A stretch of 64,000 nucleotides of DNA from JAGVSZ01 sp963716855 (GCA_963716855.1 CAVQUV010000005.1:372001-436000), one strand, 5' to 3'; numbered from the stretch's first letter, positions 7,588-15,599 are shown. Notes: a model not told the origin generated them from the sequence alone. Made by a program: numbers and translations.

Positions 7588-8115
7588 ATGGCCGCGCTCA
7601 CCGAGCGGGACATTCGACGGCTATTCGGGCTGCTGAACGAAGAGCTGCGCCGCGCAGATACGGAGGGGGAGTTGTTTCTGGTAGGCGGGGCGGTGATGTG
7701 TCTCGCGTATGCCGCCCGCCCTTCCACCCAGGACGTGGACGGGTTGTTTCGCCCGGCCCGCCAGATTCGTGAAGCCGCGGCGCGGGTGGCCATGCAGGCG
7801 GGCGTTCAGCCCGACTGGCTCAACGACGGCGTGAAAGGATTCCTGAGCGAGCGCGGGGAGTTCCGCGTCTTCCTCGAGCTCGACCACCTGCGGGTCATGG
7901 TGGCGCAGCCGGAGTACCTGCTGGCCATGAAATGCCTGTCGTTGCGGATCGGCGCGGAGTCCCACGACGAGGACGACATCCGCTATCTGCTCCGCCATCT
8001 CAATGTGCGCAGCTACGACCAGGCGGTCGCTGTGATCACGCGGTTCTACCCGCTGGAACGTTTCCCGCAGAAGACGCTGTACGCGCTGGGAGAGTTGCTG
8101 CCGAAGCGGGAATGA
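7588..8115 (+). CDS. DUF6036-like nucleotidyltransferase, putative toxin
   Basis: The product has 175 residues. Near residue 31 LVGGAVMCLAY and then RPSTQDVDGLF form a nucleotidyltransferase-type core (GG followed by a D-x-D pair, as in AbiEii/MenT-like and DUF6036 proteins). The later segment AMKCLSLRIG...DEDDIRYLLRHL is the usual DUF6036 helical part. Such enzymes may transfer nucleotides to tRNA or protein, but the substrate here is unknown. It is tightly coupled to the upstream RHH gene (1-bp gap), so the pair probably works as a toxin-antitoxin or abortive-infection module. Family assignment is from motif pattern; toxicity is inferred. Confidence 0.7.
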   Translation: MAALTERDIRRLFGLLNEELRRADTEGELFLVGGAVMCLAYAARPSTQDVDGLFRPARQIREAAARVAMQAGVQPDWLNDGVKGFLSERGEFRVFLELDHLRVMVAQPEYLLAMKCLSLRIGAESHDEDDIRYLLRHLNVRSYDQAVAVITRFYPLERFPQKTLYALGELLPKRE

Positions 8116-8174
8116 GGGACGACTGCGGGCCGGCATCCTGCTCGCCCAACCGGCCGCCTTGACGCGGGACGAGT

Positions 8175-8194
8175 GATGCACTAGCATCTGATGC
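8175..8194. promoter_or_regulatory. GATGC/GCATC dyads upstream of vapB
   Basis: Three interleaved half-sites lie directly before the vapB ATG: GATGC (8175-8179), GCATC (8184-8188) and GATGC (8190-8194). They form one dyad with a 4-bp spacer and an overlapping one with a 1-bp spacer. This is a likely VapB(C) autoregulatory operator. Confidence 0.45.
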
Positions 8195-8437
8195 ATGCGC
8201 ACCACACTCGACATCGACGACGACGTTCTGCAAGCCGCAAAGGAGATCGCGCGCCGCGAGAAGAAGACCGCCGGCGAAGTGGTCTCGATGCTCGCGCGCA
8301 GCGCGCTCACTGCGCCGCGCGGGGTGCAAGCCGCACGCGAACCGCGCGCCGTGTACGGGTTCCGCCCCTTCGCCGCGCGTGGCGGCATCGTGACCAACGA
8401 GCTGATCGATTCGTTGCGCGAGGACGACGCGTACTGA
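8195..8437 (+). CDS. vapB: VapB-type antitoxin
   Basis: An 80-residue ribbon-helix-helix antitoxin. MRTTLDIDDDVLQAAKEIAR is the typical VapB N-terminus (strand TTLDID, then helix), followed by EKKTAGEVVSMLARSAL as the second helix. The C-terminal tail (GFRPFAARGGIVTNELIDSL) would wrap the toxin active site. Its TGA overlaps the ATG of the PIN toxin gene (TGATG), giving translational coupling. GATGC/GCATC dyads upstream suggest autoregulation. Confidence 0.9.
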   Translation: MRTTLDIDDDVLQAAKEIARREKKTAGEVVSMLARSALTAPRGVQAAREPRAVYGFRPFAARGGIVTNELIDSLREDDAY

Positions 8438-8865
8438 TGCGTTCGCTGCTCGACGTCAATGTGTTGATCGCACTATTGGACGCCGACCACGCATCCCACG
8501 ACCACGCCACGGAGTGGTTCAACCGCAGCGCGCGCGGGGGTTGGGCGTCGTGCCCGCTCACTCAGAACGGCTGCGTCCGGATCATGTCGCACCCGCGTTA
8601 TCCAAGTCCGGTCTCCGTGCGGGCCGGGATGGAGCGGTTGCGCGAAGCCACGTCGAACAGCCACCACGCGTTCTGGCCCGACGATGTGACCTTGCTCGAT
8701 GAGCGTGTCGCCGACGCAACCCGGATCCACGGCCCGCGCCAGCTGACCGACCTCTATCTGCTCGCGCTTGCAGTCCGCCACGGCGGGCGACTCGTCACGT
8801 TCGATCGCGCGATCGCGGTGAGCGCGATCCACGGCGCGGGCGACAAGCAGCTGTTCGCCCTGTAG
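8437..8865 (+). CDS. vapC: VapC-type PIN-domain RNase toxin
   Basis: A 142-residue PIN-domain protein. The acidic residues of the active site are visible: Asp6 in LLDVNVLIALLD, a Glu after HDHATEW, Asp in RQLTDLYLLALA, and Asp in VTFDRAI near the end. PIN toxins of the VapC family cleave tRNA or rRNA; the target here is unknown. The ATG overlaps the vapB stop. It is the last gene of the plus-strand island; rpe lies tail-to-tail 108 bp beyond. All key residues are present, so the module looks functional. Confidence 0.9.
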   Translation: MRSLLDVNVLIALLDADHASHDHATEWFNRSARGGWASCPLTQNGCVRIMSHPRYPSPVSVRAGMERLREATSNSHHAFWPDDVTLLDERVADATRIHGPRQLTDLYLLALAVRHGGRLVTFDRAIAVSAIHGAGDKQLFAL

Positions 8866-8973
8866 AACGCCGTTCGGGGCCCACGCCGGCCTCGGTTGCA
8901 AGGCCGCCGCCTCCGGCCAAGGCGCCGCGGTTACCGGATCTCCGCCGACCGGCTGGTGCGGGAGGCGTGCGAC

Positions 8974-9648
8974 CTAGCTGACGCTCTTGAGCGCCGCCCG
9001 CATCGCCGCGATCGTGGCTTTGTAATCCTTCGCGCCGAAGATCGCCGAGCCCGCGACAAACGTGTCCGCGCCTGCGCGCGCAACGTCGGCGATGTTGTCG
9101 ATCTTCACGCCGCCATCGACCTCGAGCATCACGTCGCGTCCCGACGCGTCGATGCGACGACGCACCTCGCGGACTTTCTCGAGCGCGTGCGCGATGAACT
9201 TCTGTCCGCCGAAGCCCGGGTTCACCGACATGATCAGCACGAGGTCGAGCGCGTGCAGCGTGTGATCCAGGTAGTCGAGCGGGGTCGCGGGATTGAACAC
9301 CAGGCCCGCCTTGCAGCCGCACTCGTGGATCAGCCCGATCGTGCGGTCGACGTGCTCGCTCGCCTCCGGATGGAAGCTGATGATGTTGGCACCCGCCTTG
9401 GCGAAATCCGGAACGATGCGATCGACCGGCTTGACCATCAGGTGCACGTCGATCGGCGCCTGCGTGACCGGCCGGATCGCCTCGCACACCAGCGGCCCGA
9501 TGGTGAGGTTCGGGACGTAATGGTTGTCCATCACGTCGAAGTGGATCAGGTCCGCGCCGGCCGCGATGACGCTCGTGACCTCGTCGCCGAGGCGCGCGAA
9601 GTTCGCCGACAGGATCGATGGGGCGATTCGATAGGTGCGCTGGGGCAT
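8974..9648 (-). CDS. rpe: Ribulose-phosphate 3-epimerase
   Basis: The 224-residue product interconverts ribulose 5-phosphate and xylulose 5-phosphate in the pentose phosphate pathway or Calvin cycle. It is a TIM barrel with IAPSILSANFARLGDE at the start, the metal-binding HFDVMDNHYVPN, the phosphate-binding MSVNPGFGGQKF and the catalytic EVDGGV. The ATG at 9648 gives the standard MPQRTYRIAPSIL start. It follows the SAF-domain oxidoreductase by 19 bp on the same strand. Normally the next gene would be gph, but 6.1 kb of accessory genes intervene. Confidence 0.96.
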   Translation of the reverse strand: MPQRTYRIAPSILSANFARLGDEVTSVIAAGADLIHFDVMDNHYVPNLTIGPLVCEAIRPVTQAPIDVHLMVKPVDRIVPDFAKAGANIISFHPEASEHVDRTIGLIHECGCKAGLVFNPATPLDYLDHTLHALDLVLIMSVNPGFGGQKFIAHALEKVREVRRRIDASGRDVMLEVDGGVKIDNIADVARAGADTFVAGSAIFGAKDYKATIAAMRAALKSVS

Positions 9649-9667
9649 GGCGCTCGATTCTAGCCCG

Positions 9668-11059
9668 TCAGCCGGGAAAGAACGCTGCGTCCTGCTCGGC
9701 CCGCAGCCTCCAAAGAACGGATCCCGCGGGCGCTTCGACGTGCTCGGCGCAGAGCATCGCGCCGGCCGGCACCGCGACCTTGAGCCGCGCGCCCGGCAGC
9801 ATGTAGTACGGCACCGGATTGCCGGGCCGCACCGGCGCCGCGTCAACGAGCAGCGGATCGAGCCCCTCGATCGCATGCCGGTTGCCGTGGATCGCGAGCC
9901 GCTCGCCGACCACGAACGTACGATGTGCGCGCGCGACCACGTCGCACACCGGTCGCGGCTGCGGTGCGCCGCACGACACGCCGAGCCGGCATGCCGCGAG
10001 GATCGACAGCGGCGCCTCGAGCCCGAGCAGGTGCTGCGGATTCCAGAGCAGCGCGTGGCGCCCGGACCGACTGGTCGGAATGCCCTTCTCGCGCAGCACC
10101 TCCCAGGTCGGGCGGTGATTGCACTCGACGACGACGAACACACCGCCCGCGAAGCTCAGCTCGTCGGGGCGACGCAGGCAGTTGAAGACGTCGAGCGCAC
10201 CCGTGCGCGAGAGGACGCCGCCGTCGGCACGCGGGGAAAAGATGTCGGGCACCTCCAGCGATCGGGCGACTGCGGCATGAAGATCGGGCCGATCGGGCAC
10301 GAGACCGGTGTGGTTCGCGATCACGCACAGTTCGGTGTAGTCGGGCACCGTCCGCTGGGGCAGCGCCGCCAGCAGCGCGCCGCGCTCCGCGAGCACGCGC
10401 GCCGGATCGCGATCGCCGATCGCCCACAGCGACTCGAATCCCGGCACGGCGACGCTGCCGTGCGTCGATGTGACCGTCGCTGTGCGAGGGTCCCAGACGA
10501 AGTCGTACTCGCTTGCCTTCCCGGCCGCCACCACGCGCAATCCGAGCAGCTCCGCCCAGGCCTTGAGGCCGATCGTGAGGCTCGGCTGGTCGCCGTCGAC
10601 CGGCGTGACGATGCGGCCCGCGCCGGCCGCACGCCGGGCGAGCAACGGGCCGATCACGCTGTCGGCTTCCTTCGTGACCATCACGAGATGCTTGCCCGCG
10701 TCGATCGCGGCGATCGCGTTCGCCGCGCCGACCTCCGGATCGCCCGTCGCCTCGACGACGATGTCGAGCGGGAGCGCTGCAAGCAGGCCCCCATCGGGCA
10801 CCACCACCCAACGGCCCGCCTCGATCGCCGCCGCGGCGTCGGCGCGCGTGTCGCAGACGCGGATCGCGTCGCGGGGCACGCCCGAGGCTGCGAACGCCTC
10901 GGCGCCGCGCTCCGGCTTCACGTCGCAGACGGCCGCGACGCGGAAGTTCGGGATCGCGCGGCCCTGGCTGATGAGCGACGCGCCGAACTGGCCGGCGCCG
11001 ATCAGGCCGACGCGGACCGGCGTGCCGGCGTGGGGATCGAAGAGCGGTTTCAGGTTCAT
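9668..11059 (-). CDS. SAF-domain NAD(P)-dependent oxidoreductase (homoserine dehydrogenase-like)
   Basis: The product has 463 residues. An N-terminal Rossmann fold begins with VRVGLIGAGQFGASL at about residue 20, followed by VVEATGDPEVGA and AGKHLVMVTKEADSVIGP, as in the COG4091 group annotated as predicted homoserine dehydrogenases. The C-terminal part (GERLAIHGNRHAIEGLDPLL; PYYMLPGARLKVAVPAGAML) is a SAF/AFP-like domain. The true substrate is not known; related proteins occur with sugar-acid or C4-sugar catabolism. The start MNLKPLFDPHAG was chosen over an upstream ATG that adds Arg-rich residues. It is divergent from apaG and probably co-transcribed with rpe, a position where most relatives have no gene. 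Confidence 0.8.
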   Translation of the reverse strand: MNLKPLFDPHAGTPVRVGLIGAGQFGASLISQGRAIPNFRVAAVCDVKPERGAEAFAASGVPRDAIRVCDTRADAAAAIEAGRWVVVPDGGLLAALPLDIVVEATGDPEVGAANAIAAIDAGKHLVMVTKEADSVIGPLLARRAAGAGRIVTPVDGDQPSLTIGLKAWAELLGLRVVAAGKASEYDFVWDPRTATVTSTHGSVAVPGFESLWAIGDRDPARVLAERGALLAALPQRTVPDYTELCVIANHTGLVPDRPDLHAAVARSLEVPDIFSPRADGGVLSRTGALDVFNCLRRPDELSFAGGVFVVVECNHRPTWEVLREKGIPTSRSGRHALLWNPQHLLGLEAPLSILAACRLGVSCGAPQPRPVCDVVARAHRTFVVGERLAIHGNRHAIEGLDPLLVDAAPVRPGNPVPYYMLPGARLKVAVPAGAMLCAEHVEAPAGSVLWRLRAEQDAAFFPG

Positions 11060-11166
11060 GTGACGCGCCGGGTCCGCATGGCTGCCCGACCGGAGTGTAG
11101 CCGCGCGCCGCCCCCGCCGGTCCGCCCTTGTGCGCGGTCGCGAAATCGGGTGCAATACGCGCGCCC

Positions 11167-11544
11167 ATGGCCGCCCAGTACGAGATCACGGTCACGCCGA
11201 AGACGCAGTACCTCGCCGACCAGTCGGACGAGGCGGCGGACCGCTACGTCTTCGCCTACACGATCACGATCCTCAACACGGGCGCCGCGACCGCGCAGCT
11301 CCTGAGCCGGCACTGGATCATCACCGACGCGAACGGCAAGATCCAGGAGGTGAAGGGACTCGGCGTGGTCGGCGAGCAGCCGAAGCTCGCGCCGGGCGAG
11401 TCCTACGAGTACACGAGCGGCGCGGCGATCGCCACGCCGGTCGGCACGATGCGCGGCAGCTACCAGATGGTCGCGGACGACGGCACCAAGTTCGACGCGC
11501 CGATCCCGGAGTTCACGCTCTCCATCCCGCGCGTGCTGCACTAG
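11167..11544 (+). CDS. apaG: ApaG protein
   Basis: A 125-residue single-domain protein of the ApaG/DUF525 family (Ig-like beta sandwich). Typical features: YVFAYTITILNTG, LLSRHWIITDANGKIQEVKG and GVVGEQPKLAPGESYEYTSG. ApaG is associated with Co2+/Mg2+ homeostasis and Ap4A metabolism; its biochemical role is poorly defined. The ATG at 11167 is preferred to one 13 codons earlier because it matches family starts. It is divergent from the SAF-oxidoreductase/rpe pair and 13 bp before the methyltransferase. Confidence 0.95.
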   Translation: MAAQYEITVTPKTQYLADQSDEAADRYVFAYTITILNTGAATAQLLSRHWIITDANGKIQEVKGLGVVGEQPKLAPGESYEYTSGAAIATPVGTMRGSYQMVADDGTKFDAPIPEFTLSIPRVLH

Positions 11545-11557
11545 CACGCGTTCCACC

Positions 11558-12172
11558 TTGGCGCTTGACCGCAGCTACCGGCTGTTCGCGCCGGTCTACG
11601 ACCTCTTCATCCGCCGGGCGAGCGAGTCGGCGCGCGCCGCGAGCCTCGCGCGGCTTCCGGCCGGCGCCGGCGCGCGCGTCCTCGTGGTCGGGATCGGCAC
11701 CGGGCTCGATGCGCCGCACCTGCCGCCGGGCAACGCCTACGTCGGGATCGACCTGACCGCCGCGATGCTTGCGCGCGTGCCGCGCCGCGACGATCTGGCG
11801 CTGGTGCGCGGCGACGCGATGCGTCTTCCGTTCGCGGACGATGCGTTCGACTTCGTGGTGCTGCACCTGATCGTCGCGGTGGTGCCGCGCCCGGACCGGT
11901 GCCTGGCGGAGGCCGAGCGCGTCCTCAGGCCCGGCGGCCGCGCATTCGTGCTCGACAAGTTCCTGCGCCAAGGCGAGCGCGCGCCGGTGCGTCGGGCCCT
12001 GAATGCGCTCTCGCGGCACGTCGCGACGCGTCTCGATGTCGTGTTCGAGGAGGCGCTCGCCGCCGCGCCCCGGCTCGCCGTGGAATCCGACGCGCCGGTG
12101 CTGGCGGGCGGGTGGTTCCGGTCGATCGCGCTCGTGAAGCGCGCTACTTCTTCATCGTCCACCACACGATGA
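11558..12172 (+). CDS. Class I SAM-dependent methyltransferase
   Basis: A 204-residue protein with a seven-strand methyltransferase fold. Motif I VLVVGIGTGLD lies at about residues 43-53, the acidic loop YVGIDLT binds the SAM ribose, and RGDAMRLPFADDAFDFVVL is motif II/III. It resembles UbiE/COQ5-like or phosphatidylethanolamine N-methyltransferase-type enzymes, but the substrate cannot be assigned. Start is a TTG 13 bp after the apaG stop, giving MALDRSYRLFAPVYDLFIRR; no ATG is available nearby. Its last 29 bases overlap, on the opposite strand, a short membrane-peptide gene. Confidence 0.8.
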   Translation: MALDRSYRLFAPVYDLFIRRASESARAASLARLPAGAGARVLVVGIGTGLDAPHLPPGNAYVGIDLTAAMLARVPRRDDLALVRGDAMRLPFADDAFDFVVLHLIVAVVPRPDRCLAEAERVLRPGGRAFVLDKFLRQGERAPVRRALNALSRHVATRLDVVFEEALAAAPRLAVESDAPVLAGGWFRSIALVKRATSSSSTTR

Positions 12173-12230
12173 AGACGAATAGAGCGAGAGCGACCGCCAT
12201 CTCGAGGAGATAGATCCAGAGGCCTTGCAT
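12144..12230 (-). CDS. 28-residue single-pass membrane peptide
   Basis: A very short gene: MQGLWIYLLEMAVALALFVF, then a second hydrophobic/aromatic run ending IVWWTMKK. The peptide is one transmembrane helix with a basic C-terminus. The 3' end overlaps the tail of the methyltransferase gene antisense by 29 bp, and the 5' end faces mltA. The strongly hydrophobic, aromatic-capped composition in a region where other random frames are Arg/Ala-rich argues for selection. Similar tiny membrane proteins act as small subunits of membrane complexes, but no partner can be named. Confidence 0.55.
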   Translation of the reverse strand: MQGLWIYLLEMAVALALFVFIVWWTMKK

Positions 12231-12278
12231 CGGCGGTCGCTATACTTGCCCGGTGGCCGGCGAAGTGAAGTCGAGAGC

Positions 12279-13535
12279 ATGAGCGCGCCCATACCGCGGC
12301 GCGCGATGATAGCGCGGAGGGTCGCCGGCGTCGCCGCTTCGGTGCTCGCCGCGCTGTTTCTCCTCGGATGCGCGACCAAGCCGCCTGCGTCGCCCGTCGC
12401 GCAGGGGTGTCCCGAGTCGAAACCGTGCCCTGCGTGTCCGGTCTGCCCGGGCGTCCCCGAGAAGCCGAAGGTCTCGACGCTCGCCCCGGTCGCGTTCGCC
12501 GATCTGCCGGGCTGGGGCCAGGACGATCTCGTCGCGGCGTGGCCCGCGTTCCGCGCGAGCTGCCGCGCGCTGCGCTTCCGCGACGCCTGGCGCGAGGCGT
12601 GCGCGCGCGCCGAGGCGCTCGACAATCCGGACGGCGCCGCGATCCGCGCGTACTTCGAAACCCACTTCGTGCCGTATCGCGTCGCCAACGGCGACGGCGC
12701 CACGCAGGGCCTCGTCACCGGCTATTACGAACCGGTGCTGCGCGGCAGCCGCGAGCGCAGCGCCCCGTTCGTGCACCCGCTCTACGCGCCGCCGGAGGAC
12801 CTGCTGATCATCGACCTCGCGTCGGTCGCGCCCGACACGCGGAACATGCGGCTGCGCGGCCGGCTCGACGGGCGGCGCGTGGTGCCCTACTGGTCGCGCG
12901 CCGAAATCGAGGACGGCAAGGCGCCGGTCGGGGGCAAGGAGCTCGTCTACGTCGACGACGCGATCGAGGCGTTCTTCATGCAGATCCAGGGCTCCGGGCG
13001 CGTGCGGCTCGCGAACGGCGAGGAGCTGCGCATCGGCTACGCGGACCAGAACGGGCATCCGTACCAGTCGATCGGCCGCTGGCTCGTCGACAAGGGCGAG
13101 CTCCCGCTCGGGCAGGCGAGCATGCAGGGCATCCAGGCGTGGGCGCGCGCGAATCCGGCGCGGGTCGTCGAGCTGCTGAACCAGAACCCGAGCTACGTGT
13201 TCTTCCGCGAGCTCCCGCCGAGCCCGGGCGGACCGCCGGGCGCGCAGGGCGTCCCCCTCACCGCGGAGCGCTCGATCGCGATCGATCCGCGCTTCATTCC
13301 GCTCGGCGCGCCGGTGTATCTCGCGACGACGCATCCCAATTCGAGCGTGCCGCTGGAACGCCTGATGGTGGCGCAGGACACGGGCGGCGCGATTCGCGGC
13401 GCGGTGCGCGCGGATTTCTACTGGGGCACCGGCCCCGATGCCGGCCTGCTGGCGGGTCGCATGCGCCAGCAGGGCCGGATGTGGGTGCTGCTGCCGCTCG
13501 GCTACCCGGTGCCGAAGGACGAAGCGAGCCGCTGA
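12279..13535 (+). CDS. mltA: Membrane-bound lytic murein transglycosylase A
   Basis: A 418-residue outer-membrane lipoprotein that cleaves glycan strands of peptidoglycan, forming 1,6-anhydromuramyl ends. The lipobox LFLLGC places the lipidated Cys at residue 31 from the chosen ATG; an internal ATG (Met10) is an alternative. Family features: GLVTGYYEPVLRGS, FFMQIQGSGRVRLANGE and the 3D domain SIAIDPRFIPLGAPVYL followed by AQDTGGAIRGAVRADFYWG with the catalytic Asp. Between lipobox and domain is a Pro/Cys-rich linker (PESKPCPACPVCPGVP) that is unusual for the family. Convergent with dsbC, 5 bp apart. Confidence 0.95.
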   Translation: MSAPIPRRAMIARRVAGVAASVLAALFLLGCATKPPASPVAQGCPESKPCPACPVCPGVPEKPKVSTLAPVAFADLPGWGQDDLVAAWPAFRASCRALRFRDAWREACARAEALDNPDGAAIRAYFETHFVPYRVANGDGATQGLVTGYYEPVLRGSRERSAPFVHPLYAPPEDLLIIDLASVAPDTRNMRLRGRLDGRRVVPYWSRAEIEDGKAPVGGKELVYVDDAIEAFFMQIQGSGRVRLANGEELRIGYADQNGHPYQSIGRWLVDKGELPLGQASMQGIQAWARANPARVVELLNQNPSYVFFRELPPSPGGPPGAQGVPLTAERSIAIDPRFIPLGAPVYLATTHPNSSVPLERLMVAQDTGGAIRGAVRADFYWGTGPDAGLLAGRMRQQGRMWVLLPLGYPVPKDEASR

Positions 13536-13540
13536 GCCGG

Positions 13541-14278
13541 CTACTGCTTGTTGGCCTGGGCTTCGTCGAGCAGCTTCGAGAGCTGCGGCGCGGGCTTCCA
13601 GCCGGACATGCGCTGGCCGTCCACGAGGATCAGCGTGGGCGTGCCGTTGACGCGGAACTTCTTGCCGAGCTCGAGGTTCTTCTCGATCGGGTTCGGACAG
13701 GCGCCGCTCGCCGTCGGCGTCACGTTGTTCAGCGTCAGATCGAGCCACGCCTTTGCGCGATCGGGCGAGCACCACACCGCGCGCGCGAGCGGCGCCGATT
13801 CGGGCGAAATGATCGGGAGCATGAAGACGTGCACCGTCACGTCGTCCATCTTGACGAGCTCCTGGTCGAACTTCTTGCAGTACGGACAGCGCGGGTCGGA
13901 GAAGTAGGCGAGCTGCCGCGTGCCCTTGCCGCGCACGATCTTGAACGCCTGGTTCAGCGGCAGGTCGGCGAAGCGGACCGAATTGAGCCGGCGCATGCGC
14001 TGCTCGGTCAGATCGGTCTGGCTCTTGCCGTCGAATATCGTGCCGATGAAAAAGTGCGTCGCATCGTCGTTGGTGTAGAGGAGGCGCGTGCCCTCCGGCG
14101 TCGCGATCCGGACTTCCCAGAGGCCGAGGAACCCGGCGCGCGCGATGCCCTCGATCTTCATGTCCTCGCCGAGGAAGGCCTCCGCGCCCTTGCGGATGGT
14201 GGCCTCGTCGCGCGCGCCGGCGGCGCCGGCGAACAGCGCGGCCGCGAGGGCGATGAGCGCGATGTGAACTCTCAGCAT
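13541..14278 (-). CDS. dsbC: Thiol:disulfide interchange protein DsbC
   Basis: A 245-residue periplasmic disulfide isomerase. It has a signal peptide (about residues 1-22), an N-terminal dimerisation domain and a thioredoxin-like catalytic domain with Cys131-Pro-Tyr-Cys134 (SDPRCPYCKKF). The second structural cysteine pair is in AVWCSPD and SGACPNP. GTPTLILVDG carries the cis-Pro. It would repair mis-paired disulfides with DsbD as reductant. It follows the UbiH-like gene by 27 bp on the same strand, a common betaproteobacterial arrangement. Confidence 0.95.
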   Translation of the reverse strand: MLRVHIALIALAAALFAGAAGARDEATIRKGAEAFLGEDMKIEGIARAGFLGLWEVRIATPEGTRLLYTNDDATHFFIGTIFDGKSQTDLTEQRMRRLNSVRFADLPLNQAFKIVRGKGTRQLAYFSDPRCPYCKKFDQELVKMDDVTVHVFMLPIISPESAPLARAVWCSPDRAKAWLDLTLNNVTPTASGACPNPIEKNLELGKKFRVNGTPTLILVDGQRMSGWKPAPQLSKLLDEAQANKQ

Positions 14279-14305
14279 GACGTCCTTTCGGGAGGGGCCG
14301 TCCGG

Positions 14306-15457
14306 TCAGCCGACGGCGTGGCGAACGAGCAGGTTCTTTATGACCGGCAACCGCTGCGTCAGGTTCAATCCGAGGTTGCCGAGCCGTGACGGAATTGCGC
14401 CCGGACGTCCGAACAGGCCCACCAGGCCGTGGGTCACCGTGCGCATCGCGAGTATAGCCTCCGCGCGCGAGCGCTCGTAGCGGCGCAGCAGGAGGCGGTC
14501 CCCGGGGTCGGCCGCGCCGCGGTCGCGCAGCGCTTCCGCCAGGGCGCGCGCGTCGCCGAACCCGAGGTTCACGCCCTGCCCGGCGAGCGGATGGACGACG
14601 TGTGCCGCATCGCCCACGAGCGCAACCCGCCGGGCGATCATCGATTCGGCGGTCAGGAGCTGCAACGGGAACGCCTTCGGCGCCGTGACGAGGTCGAGGT
14701 CGCCGAGGACCTCGCGCCCCGCTGCCGCGACGCGCCGGCACAGCGCCGCCGCGTCGAGTGCGGCCAGCTCGCGTCCGTGCGCCTCGGGCGTCGACCACAC
14801 CATGGACATGCGCTCCCCGGCGAGCGGGAGGTACGCGAGCACGCCGTCGGCGCGGAACCACTGGTACGCGATGCCTCGGTGCGAGCGCGCGATCGCGAAG
14901 TTCGCCACCACGCCGAGCTGGCCGTAGCTGCGGGCGCGCGCGTGACCGCCCGCGGTCCGCCGCACCCACGACTGCGCGCCGTCCGCACCGACGACGAGCC
15001 GCGCGGCGAGCGCGGTCCCGTCCGCGAGCGTGAGCGTCGCCGCGCGCTCGCCGACCTCGAGGCCCGCGCACTGCGCCGGAGCGATCACGCGCACGTCGCC
15101 GTCGTGCAGCGTCTGCCACAGCGCGTGCTGCAGCCGCCCGCTCTCGACGATGTGCGCCAGCGCCGCCACGCCGGACTCGTACGCGGAAAACGCGAGCCGC
15201 GCGCCGGGCTCATCGCCGCGGATCTCCATGCCGGCCACGGCCTGCACGCGCTTCGGATCGAGCCGCTGCCACGCGCCCACGGCGGAGAGAAAGGTGCTTG
15301 ACGCAGGGCTGATCGCGTAGATCCGGCTGTCCCATTCGTCGGGCGGTGCCGACGGCGGAGCGGGCTCCACGACGGCGACGGAAAGGCCGCTTCCGCCAAG
15401 CGCGGCGGCGAGGCTCGCGCCGACGAGGCCCGCGCCGACGATCACTACGTCAAGCAC
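14306..15457 (-). CDS. UbiH/UbiF/VisC-family FAD monooxygenase
   Basis: The product has 383 residues and probably hydroxylates a ubiquinone ring intermediate. The FAD-binding GxGxxG is in DVVIVGAGLVGASL (residues 3-16), the NAD(P)H/FAD DG motif in LVVGADGAQSWVR, and the FAD ribityl-binding GDAAHVVHPLAGQGVNLGF near residue 275. A second UbiH-family gene lies at 40479. Which ring position this one hydroxylates (UbiI-, UbiF- or UbiM-like) cannot be told from sequence alone. It is upstream of dsbC and divergent from the CAU tRNA. Confidence 0.88.
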   Translation of the reverse strand: MLDVVIVGAGLVGASLAAALGGSGLSVAVVEPAPPSAPPDEWDSRIYAISPASSTFLSAVGAWQRLDPKRVQAVAGMEIRGDEPGARLAFSAYESGVAALAHIVESGRLQHALWQTLHDGDVRVIAPAQCAGLEVGERAATLTLADGTALAARLVVGADGAQSWVRRTAGGHARARSYGQLGVVANFAIARSHRGIAYQWFRADGVLAYLPLAGERMSMVWSTPEAHGRELAALDAAALCRRVAAAGREVLGDLDLVTAPKAFPLQLLTAESMIARRVALVGDAAHVVHPLAGQGVNLGFGDARALAEALRDRGAADPGDRLLLRRYERSRAEAILAMRTVTHGLVGLFGRPGAIPSRLGNLGLNLTQRLPVIKNLLVRHAVG

Positions 15458-15523
15458 ACCACCCCCCGCGGCCCACGACCTTGACCCTCACCTTGCCCTC
15501 CCGGATAATCGCGCCCCTCCCCT

Positions 15524-15599
15524 GGCGAGTTAGCTCAGTGGTTAGAGCAGCGGAATCATAATCCGTTGGTCCGGGGTTCAAATCCCTGACTCGCCACCA
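15524..15599 (+). tRNA. tRNA with CAU anticodon (tRNA-Met, or Ile2)
   Basis: A complete 76-nt cloverleaf with encoded CCA: acceptor stem GGCGAGT/ACTCGCC, D arm GCTC...GAGC, anticodon stem GCGGA/TCCGT enclosing loop ATCATAA with anticodon CAT, and T stem CGGGG/CCCTG with TTCAAAT. It is not an initiator (that would have an unpaired 1:72 and GGG/CCC in the anticodon stem). CAU is shared by elongator tRNA-Met and the TilS-modified tRNA-Ile2; the D-loop GTGGTTAGAGCAG resembles Ile2, so the isotype is left open. Confidence 0.96.

Noticed and set aside
8866..8973. GC-rich gap after vapC as a hidden RNA
   Set aside because: No stable conserved stem or promoter could be seen.
14306..15457. Second UbiH-family gene as an unusual duplication
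   Set aside because: Several UbiH-family hydroxylases per genome are normal for ubiquinone synthesis.
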